From: Hymenoscyphus infarciens
Taxonomy: Eukaryota > Ascomycota > Leotiomycetes > Helotiales > Helotiaceae
Length of the DNA stretch: 17,221 nt
Assembly (NCBI GenBank): GCA_001414345.1
Contig: LLCB01000611.1
Location: 1 to 17,221 of the forward strand
Direction: 5' to 3'
Shown: piece by piece, positions 9,270-17,221 of the stretch
Layout of the letters: each line of letters opens with the position of its first letter
Numbering within the stretch: position 1 is the stretch's first letter
The notes under the pieces: generated by a model
What the model was told of the DNA's origin: nothing
What the model saw: only the letters and a program-made list of their open reading frames with translations
Databases searched by the model: none
Made by a program: the position numbers and the translations under genes

Positions 9270-11485
9270 CTAAAAGCTATATAAGATTATTAACTCGTTA
9301 AATCTTAAGTTTTATAAGAACTATAAACCGGTTTAAAGGTTACTTAGGATAGCTTAGATATAAGGCTAGTTAGATATTTAGGAAAAGCAATATACTTAGA
9401 GGTAGTTAAAAAATTTAAAGCTAGAGTAATTAAAGAATCTAAAAAGAGGGTATTTTTTATAAGTAAATAAATAGTTTCTACTATTAACTAAGGCTATCCT
9501 AGGCCTAACCTTAACCTATAGTCCTAACTAGGAACGCCTCTCTAAGCCGAATATCTTAATAGAAAAAAGAAGATTTTAAGCGCCTAAAAACAAAATCTAG
9601 GTTATCTTATAGTTTAATCTAGATTTCTTAGAAAGCCTAAGACATATTATATAAGATAGAGAAAGTACCTAGTAGATTAGTATAACTCTATAGTCTTAAA
9701 ATAAGCTATACCTACTTATATTAAATTAAAAATAAAGTAAAAAAAAAAACAATTTCTCCTACTAAGCCTACCTAACACTCTAAACATTACTAATTAGGAC
9801 CTAATATTCTATAAGATAATCCTAGTTACTCTATATATAACTCTTAAAACTATTTATTTTATTTTCTCTTTCTAGAAATTTCTATATATTCCTCCTAACT
9901 AGGTTATATCTTATTAGTACTTTTTTCCCCTTACTATTTTAATATACTAAGTACTTTAGTAGCTTTAATATAGTTATAAATCTAATAATTATAAAAGAAA
10001 TAAAAATCGAAATTATTTATATTATATCTCTTCTTCTTACTCTTACTTTACTATAGACCTCTTTTATTAGTAGTATATAAATTTAGAGATTTCCTATAGC
10101 TCTACTTAATTAGTACTATTTAAGTATTACCTTAATAATATACTAGAAGTTAGAATTCCTAATAATATATATAATATACTTATAGTAATATACTCTAATA
10201 GTGCTATCTTTATAAAATAACGATATTAAGAGTATACTTTTCTTAAAGGATTTAAAGGAACTCTACTTTTTTAAGTTATACTACTTCTTTAATCTTACTT
10301 TAATTATTTCCTTACCTACTTTCTAAGTAGTTATTTCTTCTTATAAGTATTAGATAATAAATACTAATAAAACTTTTATAATTTACTACTTTAGATATAT
10401 CTATATTATCTAAGTATTTACTATTCTATTTCTTTAACTATATACTAGGTAGCTAGGTACTATGTTCCTCTTCTAAGCACTAAAATTAAATACTAAAATT
10501 TAGAAATTAAAGTAATATAGCCTTAACTCTACTTACTTAGTACTTAGAATTTATAAGAGGAATAGAAAATTCTATTAACTATATAGATAAGAAATTAAGT
10601 TTATTCTACTTTATCTTATTATCTCTATCTTTTAAATTACTCTACTATATCTCCTTAAAGCTAAAGTAGTAAGAGATAAGTATTTTAATATAGTTATAAG
10701 TACTAAAAGCAGTTCTTATCTTATATTAATAAAATAGCTTAAGTCTCCTAGTATAAGTTAACCTCCTACTTTCCCTCTTCTTACTTACTTCCTTTCTATC
10801 CTCTTTATACTTAACTATCTTATTTTTATCTCTCTAATACTTACCTCTACTATTCTAGAATTTCTTATACTCTTATTTATCTTATTCTTCTCTAATACTA
10901 TCTTCTCTATAAGACTCGCCTTTTATATCTTCTTCTCTTTCTAATTAATTTCTTATTTTATACTTGACGATTTATACTAGTTCTCTTATTTAATCTCTAA
11001 TAGTAATTAATTCTTATTAAAACCTTAATTTCTACTATATTAAATCTTAGAAATCGTCTATAATTAGAGACATATCTCTTACTCTTAGTAGCTTAACTAT
11101 AAGAACTAACTCTTATAAAACTTTTAAAATTTAATTAGTTATTAATTCTTTAGTTAACTTTATGTTTTTATTTAGTCTTAAAAGCTAAGTTTCTTATTTA
11201 AAGGCTATCTTAAATTAAGATTAAATTTAATTAATAACTTTATAAGGTATAGAACTACTAGTAACTTTTATCTTCTATTACTTATTACTAAAATAAACCT
11301 TAATACTAACACCTACTATACTAATAATTATAATCGCTATTCTTCTTAACTAATTAAGTTTAAAATAGTCCTACTAGGTATATATAAGACTATTTATTAT
11401 AAAGACTTAATTACTTACTATAATAAACTATATCTAGAGAGATAAACATATACCTTACTAATAAGAACCTTAAACATAACTCGTG
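9270..11485. other. RIP-mutated block, pyrimidine-rich from about 9720
   Basis: No gene. From about 9720 to 11330 the plus strand is pyrimidine-rich (15 purines of 60 in 10741-10800), so the minus strand is purine-rich. Read on the minus strand, 11060 to 10740 gives Lys/Glu/Arg-rich, coiled-coil-like composition in more than one frame, so the composition does not identify a frame. Stops are as dense as elsewhere. A minus-sense transposon relic is the likeliest reading, and no family is recognisable. Confidence 0.45.
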
Positions 11486-11571
11486 TCTTATACTCTATTC
11501 CTAATACTCTATATTCTATACCCTATACTCTATATCTTATACTCTATATCTTATACTCTTATATTCTTCTA
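11486..11571. repeat. Degenerate 7/14-bp TATACTC-type minisatellite
   Basis: A run of TATACTC/TATATCT-like heptamers. Its core is a perfect 14-bp duplication of ACTCTATATCTTAT at 11527-11540 and 11541-11554. The edges are degenerate. The unit contains no CpA or TpG. Confidence 0.85.
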
Positions 11572-14500
11572 TAAAATAGGCTAAATAAAAGTAATATATT
11601 AGCTTAAGATACTACTTCCCCTTTAATAGTACTAGTAGACTATAGACTTCCTGCTATTACTCTCTTAACTATTTTATAGACTAGTAGAGTTAGTAAGTAT
11701 TATAAGTTTATAGGTTAATAATTCTATAATTTAGAGGAATAATAATTCTCTAGAGTAGTAGATTAGTTAGTAGTATAAGTAAGACTCTAATTTAGAGGAT
11801 TTTATAGGTTAACTTAGTAACTCGGTATGTCGGTTAGTAGGTTAGTAGGGATAGTATTAATTAGTAATGTTTTTAAAAAGTATATAACTATAAATCAGAA
11901 CTACATAGAAATAGAGCAGTAATATTAAAGATAGTATAAGATACCTAGAAGGAACTAAGCAAGGATAATACTATAGTAATAACGTTTTAGTAAAGAGTTA
12001 GATTTTATTATAGGTTAGTATAACTTTTATTAAGTAAGCTAAGTTAATTCTAATCCTATAAAGAGTTCTTATATTATTTATAGTACTTAAATAGAAAATT
12101 ATAGTTTAAATATTATTATAAAAGAAAATTTCCCCCTAATAAAGAACTAAAAGATAATAGAATACCATTTTTATCCTAGGGAAATCAAGAGCTATTATCG
12201 CCTATAACGTCTAAGAGAGGAATACTAGAAATAAGGCTTATTAGAGTAAGTAGTCTATATATATAGAGGTATTATAGCACCTATTCTAATAGTAAGGCCT
12301 CTCTATCTTTAATAAAGAGGTAATAGAAGTCTCGATAAACCTTTCTAAGTACTAGTATAATTACATTTCTATCCTAGGAATCTTTAAGCTATTTACTAGT
12401 TAAAGCATACTATAATATCCTATCTCTATCTAGATAATATAGCTTTTACGCTTTTAGTATATAACTTATTAAATAAATAAAATTATTAATCTTATTCTAG
12501 TATAAGTATATAAAGTCTAGTTAAAGTAGTAAAGAGTATAAAAGCCTAGCTTATAGGATCTTATAAAGACCTTTAAATTTTTCCTTATTATAATATAACT
12601 CTCTCTTAATAATATCATATTAATATATATATAAAATAATAAAGCGTTAGATTAATTAGAGTAGTTAATATCGTACTATCTAGTTTATTATATTCTATAA
12701 GAACTTATTAATTTTAAGTAATTAAGTATATACGTTATAAATAGCTTACTACTATTCTATTAAACCTTATTTATATTAATTGCTTAATTCGCTTTTCTTC
12801 CTTGTCTACTAAGCTTAAACTAATACGTAGAGTGCGGTATTAGTATATAAGTGTCGACGTTTAACTTATACTAAGTTATTTTAAGGAATATCTATAGTGC
12901 TTTAAGTATTATAAGCTTTTTAAAGATTATAACGACAGTTCTTCTATATTATACTAGGAATAAGATAGAGGATATAGTAGTTATAGTATATAAATAATAG
13001 TAATATTAGAAACGTGAATAGATAAGGAGGATATATTAAGAGTAATATAACTAATAAACGACTCTAATAATAAGTTACTAGGTCTATAATAGATTCTAGC
13101 AATTCTAGAAGTATACTTAACATAGCTAAGCCATCTATATATAGGATTCTAAGGTTATACTTATAGATATAGCGAACTAGTAATAGCTATCTACAGTATA
13201 TATCTTACTCTTTAAAGATACTATAGCGTCTTATAATAAAGCTATAAAGGTAGTAAAAAAAGGGAACTATATTAATTATAAGTAATTAACAAGTTAATAG
13301 AATAAGAATTAAACTTTAAGATACTCTAAATATATATATTAGAAACTTAATCTAGATATTTAGAGAAATACTAGCTAAATTTCTTTAGGATTATAACTAG
13401 TTAAGGTATAGTTAGTACTTAGTCTAAAAACAATCTAATTATTTTACGTTAGAGGTCTTAAAATACGTTTAGATATAAAAAATAAGAAGATAATAAATAT
13501 TATTAATATTTTATATATATAAGAATAAAATATAAAAGATAAATCTTAATTAAAGAACCTTCTAAATTACTAAGCTAACTATTAAGAAACCTTTAAATCG
13601 TAAATTATAATTTATCTTATATTTTTATAATATTATAAATTCTAATAATAAATTCTATTCTCTTTAACTAACTCTTATATTATAAGAAGTTTATAGATAA
13701 GTAATAAGAGTATACCTTTAGGAGTATATAAGTTATAATATTAAAATAAGTAGAAAAAAGATAAAGTATATAAGATTTCTTTTAGGAAATATAAAATAAA
13801 AGTAGTAGTCTATTACTCTAAAGCTCTAAGCTTAGAGTAAATAAACCTAATTATTTAAACTATAGATTTTACCTATTTTAGATCCTTAGTTAAGTTACTT
13901 AAGTTAGAATTAGAAGAAACTAGACGTTTATTTTAGTTATAAGATAGAATAGCTCTATTAACTTAAGGTTATTAACTTTAAGATTCGTTTTCTAGTATAG
14001 CTTTAACATTAGCCCCCTTCTACGTAATTAAAATATAGTAGTATAATTTAGTAAGCTCCTCTTATATTATAATATAAGCGTTTAAACAAAGAATTAACTC
14101 AGCGTTATAATAGGCCTTATAGTCTAATTTATACTTTATATTCTTATTAATTTACTACTAAACCTATTTTCTTTCTACCTTACTTATATTTAAGTTAATA
14201 GCTAGGTCTTACTTTTACGTTTATATTATTTAAAAGAAAATAGGTTAAGTAGATATAGATAGGCAATAATAATAAGCTAAGTCTTACTAGAGCTATGTTT
14301 TTTAGTTTTTAAACCCTTACTTAACCTTTAATACTAAGAGCTCTTAAATAGTTATATTATACTTAGGATTAGTAAAGGTAAGATCTTTAAAGAGTAAATA
14401 AAATCGAGCCTTATTACTATTAGAAGGCTAGTAAATCGAGTTACCTATTAAACCTTAAAGAAGGTATTATAAGATCTTAGATAATTATATAGGTATAAAA

Positions 14501-15140
14501 TTAACATATTAGGAGTATATTAATAGTAATAATTCTATACTATCTATTAAATATAGACTCTTATCTACTAAGAACCTAAAGTCCTTAGAGCTAAGTTCTA
14601 TTAAATCCTTCTTAGAAACATCCTTATAAGAGATAGTATACTAGTAATTATTCTAAATATTATCTTTCTATATATAAATACTATAGGTTAACCTTTTAGT
14701 ATTTAGTAAATCGTTTATAAAAGCTAGTTATAGAGGTGTAATTAAAAGCTTATAGATTCTATACGTAAAGTATACTAGGTTAGAGGGAGGGTAGTATAGG
14801 AATGTATTATATTAAGCTAAGCGCTAAGTTCCTACTATAGATCTACGATTATTTTTCGACATTAGTAAGCTAGGGGAGAGCATTAGTATAAGGTCTATAT
14901 AAGTAAGAAGTTAAGAAGTAAACCTTTACGTATAGGAGCTACTTATAACGAGGTAGAGAAGAAAGCTAAGTAGTAGATATATTAAGAAGAGAGGGGATAG
15001 AGTAAGAATATATAACCTTTTAGCTTAAATTAGGTATTCTAGTACTAAAGAAGAAATATAGAAGGCTAATATTTTATAAGAAGAAGAAAAATAGTTAAAG
15101 AACTACTCTAGTCTAGTCTAACGTTCCTCTAGGCCCTCTA
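11572..15140. other. Gene-free RIP-mutated DNA with a light patch at 12780-13200
   Basis: No gene. At 12780-12940 about six CpA/TpG sites survive, next to GAGTGCGG and GTGTCGACG, and four CpA survive at 13090-13195. Here the minus strand 13186-12947 has only one stop in 80 codons, against the usual one in ten; it has no recognised domain and no start at its head. A minus-strand ATG at 14862 opens only 12 codons. The plus strand of 14930-15110 is strongly purine-rich (45 of 60 bases in 14941-15000). Confidence 0.5.
11833..11848. repeat. 8-bp GTTAGTAG tandem pair
   Basis: GTTAGTAG occurs twice in succession and is followed by GG. It resembles a fungal telomere word only loosely, because the spacing is 8 and not 6. 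Confidence 0.6.
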
Positions 15141-15157
15141 AAGGGGTATTACCCCTT
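15141..15157. other. Perfect hairpin AAGGGGT-ATT-ACCCCTT
   Basis: A 7-bp perfect stem (15141-15147 with 15151-15157) around the 3-base loop ATT. Each arm has a run of four G or C in DNA that is otherwise about a fifth G+C. Just upstream lies CTCTAGGCCCTCT (15127-15139). There is no U-tract after it and no gene before it, so I do not call a terminator; the end of a mobile element is possible. Confidence 0.7.
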
Positions 15158-17221
15158 ATAGCGTAAACCTATTATCTTACTAGATCTTAGTACTATTCTA
15201 CTATTTTTATATATATATATAGGCTTTCTAATCTAACTCTTATAAATATATATTATTCTTATAGCTATAGCTACTTCTTATCCTCTTCTAATACTCTATA
15301 GATTAAAGGATTCCTCTAAAAGTAATAACTTTTATATTTTTAAGGAATACTTTATAGATTATATTTATAATTACTCTAATAAGTTAAAACTTAAGTCTAA
15401 TGTTTAAATCTAGAAGATTAAGAGTATTAAGATATCTATTATAATAAATATACTCGATAAAACACTTTCTTTACTTATAGTCCTAATTATAAGGCTATTA
15501 CTTATAGTACTACAAATAGCTAAATATACGTTATATTACTATAGGATTATTAGCTATATACTAAATAAAAAGATAGAGTAAAATACTATTCTAGTTAGTA
15601 TATCCTTTTTTATAATTAGATAAGTATAGAAGAAGTAATCCTTATAGATTAGTAATAGTAGATTTTAACTATTCTTCCTATCTTAGATATATAAGAAGAG
15701 AAATTATAAAATCTACGCTAGGTTAGGCTAAGAATATTCCTTTAAAAGTAGGTTAAACCTATAATAATTCTAAGCTAGAAGCTTATTAGATTCTCTTAAA
15801 ACCCTTTCTATTCTATAAGCTCTTAATTAGCCCCTATTCCTAACTTAATAGCCTAGACTAGGTCTTATAAGGTTATAATTATATTAAGAAACGTAAAAAC
15901 TTAATTATAAAAGAGTATAAAGATAAGGATTTTTATAAGTATATTTAGACTTTTTAACATATTTATAAAAAAACTACTTAGTATAAGAGCTTAATTATAG
16001 AGTTAGAAAAGTAGTAAACTTCCCTTAATAGGTAGATTTTAGTAGTTGTTATATAGAAGAGAAGCCTATTATAAGGAAAAGTTTAACTCTTTAGTTACCT
16101 TAGCTTTAAAAGGTAAGCTACTTTCTTTTAATATATAAGTAGCGCGAGTAAGTACTTAATTATATACTAATCGTCTATTTAAGAGGTAATCCTTTCTAAA
16201 TGCCTATATAACTAGGACTAGATTACCTAGCTTAAAAAAGTAAAAAAAAAAGGTAATAAAAAGCTATAAAAATATAAGAAATAGAGTAAATTTCTCTTAT
16301 AGATTTATTATTAGTTTCTAGCCTCTATAAGTATTAAATAGGCATATTAATAGATAGTTAACCACGTCTTATATTTAACTTATAATTATAATATATTCTT
16401 TTAATTCGTTTCTAATATATTAATACTCTACTAAGGCGATTTTAAAGGAACCTAAAGATAAACTAGAAGAGATAAGAAATACCTAAGAGGTTTTAACTAA
16501 ATATAAGACAGAGTATCTAATTCCTTAAAGTAAGTAAACTAAGTACTTACTATATTATTAGAGAATCTAATAAGCCCTAAACTAGTCCCCTATTTTAAGA
16601 TTATTACTTTATAGCTCTCTTATTATACCTAGTAAGGCAGTTTTTTATATATTATAAAGAACCTACCTTATAAACCTCTTAAGAGAGTATAAGAGATAAC
16701 GAATTTTCTAGATATACTAAAGTTTCTATTAATACTAGAAATAAGATAATATAAATAGTTAATAAGATGATAATATATCTTAAAGAAATTACTTATTAAG
16801 GAGGCTATAAGTATAATAACCTACTTATAAACGCTACAAAGAAGCTATTAAATTACTACTTTATCTAAAAAAGAGTACTAATAGTATAAAACATATACTA
16901 GAAATCGAATAAATAATATATACTTAAGAAATACTAAGAGTAGAAAAACCTTAGAAAAGATATTAACAACCTATTAAGTAGTAGATAAGGCTTAGTTTAA
17001 TTATTATACTATTATAATAAGCTATTATATACTAAGAAGGCTATAATAAAGATAGATATAGTATAATAATACTTAAAGATCTTTTACTACTCTCTACTAG
17101 ATATAATAAAGGGAGAATCACTAAATAAATAGAATAATAAGGTCCTTATATAAGAAGTAGAAGAAGAAGCTAAAAGAAAAGCACTTCTTTAAAAAGTATT
17201 AAATTAGTACTATAATTTTAT
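15158..17221. other. RIP-mutated DNA, purine-rich from about 15850
   Basis: No gene. The plus strand becomes purine-rich after about 15850 and stays so to the end of the window. One plus frame (codons starting at 15601) has a lysine-rich stretch at 16231-16281 (10 Lys in 17 codons) and an Arg-Leu-Val-Ile-Val-Asp run at 15646-15663. Their order recalls pogo/Fot1-type transposases, but the motif expected between them is not convincing. The window ends inside this block with no boundary seen. Confidence 0.45.

Noticed and set aside
10740..11290. Minus-strand coiled-coil protein
   Set aside because: Two minus-strand frames each give a charged, helical-looking translation with 9-11 percent stops, so the look comes from purine-rich DNA and not from a preserved frame.
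11832..11850. Interstitial telomere repeat
   Set aside because: GGTTAGTAGGTTAGTAGGG has an 8-base and not 6-base period and only two units.
13650..14863. Long minus-strand coding relic from the ATG at 14862
   Set aside because: The frame has about 38 stops in 405 codons, the same density as elsewhere, and shows no recognisable domain.
5331..15840. LTR pair suggested by the shared word TAGCCCCTATTCCT (5330 and 15828)
   Set aside because: The match is 14 bases and does not extend on either side, so it is probably chance.
1..17221. Mitochondrial or bacterial AT-rich genome
   Set aside because: There are no intact genes, rRNA or tRNA, and the specific CpA/TpG loss with CpG kept is not a feature of organelle or AT-rich bacterial DNA.

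Overview
The window is AT-rich (about a fifth to a quarter G+C) non-coding DNA with no intact gene that I can support. Its dominant property is the near absence of CpA and TpG: a hand count finds roughly 200 in 17.2 kb, where base composition alone predicts more than 1,500. TpA is in large excess. CpG is not specially depleted (seven CpG against three CpA+TpG in 3541-4860). This is the signature of repeat-induced point mutation (RIP) of the CpA-to-TpA type, known from filamentous ascomycetes. I infer a RIP-saturated AT-rich compartment of a Pezizomycotina chromosome, such as a pericentromeric, subtelomeric or transposon-graveyard block. No species can be named.

Layout. Bases 1-914 are a tandem array of 17 units in exactly two lengths, 62 bp (L) and 42 bp (S), in the order LLSLSLSLSLLSLLSLS; the array begins before the window. 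Bases 915-1147 are its decayed edge. Bases 1148-2538 are more lightly mutated and hold the only ATG-started frame of any size (70 codons, judged fortuitous) and a 48-bp tandem duplication. A G-rich 13-bp tandem repeat sits at 2642-2680 and a small GC-rich island at 3164-3191. Bases 3330-4955 are the most heavily mutated stretch and purine-rich on the plus strand. A 20-bp inverted repeat with simple-sequence tracts (4956-5040) marks the switch to a pyrimidine-rich stretch. The rest (5041-17221) is mutated DNA in alternating purine-rich and pyrimidine-rich blocks, with small tandem repeats at 5345, 9208, 11486 and 11833, a polypyrimidine tract at 9074-9123 and a perfect hairpin at 15141-15157.

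The blocks are best read as relics of transposable elements in both orientations, because RIP acts on repeated DNA and because the strand asymmetry resembles old coding sense. Two stretches (about 6900-7650 and 15600-16300, plus strand) carry weak, unproven resemblance to copia-type reverse transcriptase and to pogo/Fot1-type transposase. TAA and TAG occur in every frame at about one codon in ten and only about 19 ATG exist on the plus strand, so nothing here is expected to make protein. The most interesting items are the two-length satellite with helically phased unit lengths, the inverted repeat whose arms differ by one RIP-type change, and the non-random context of the surviving CpA sites.
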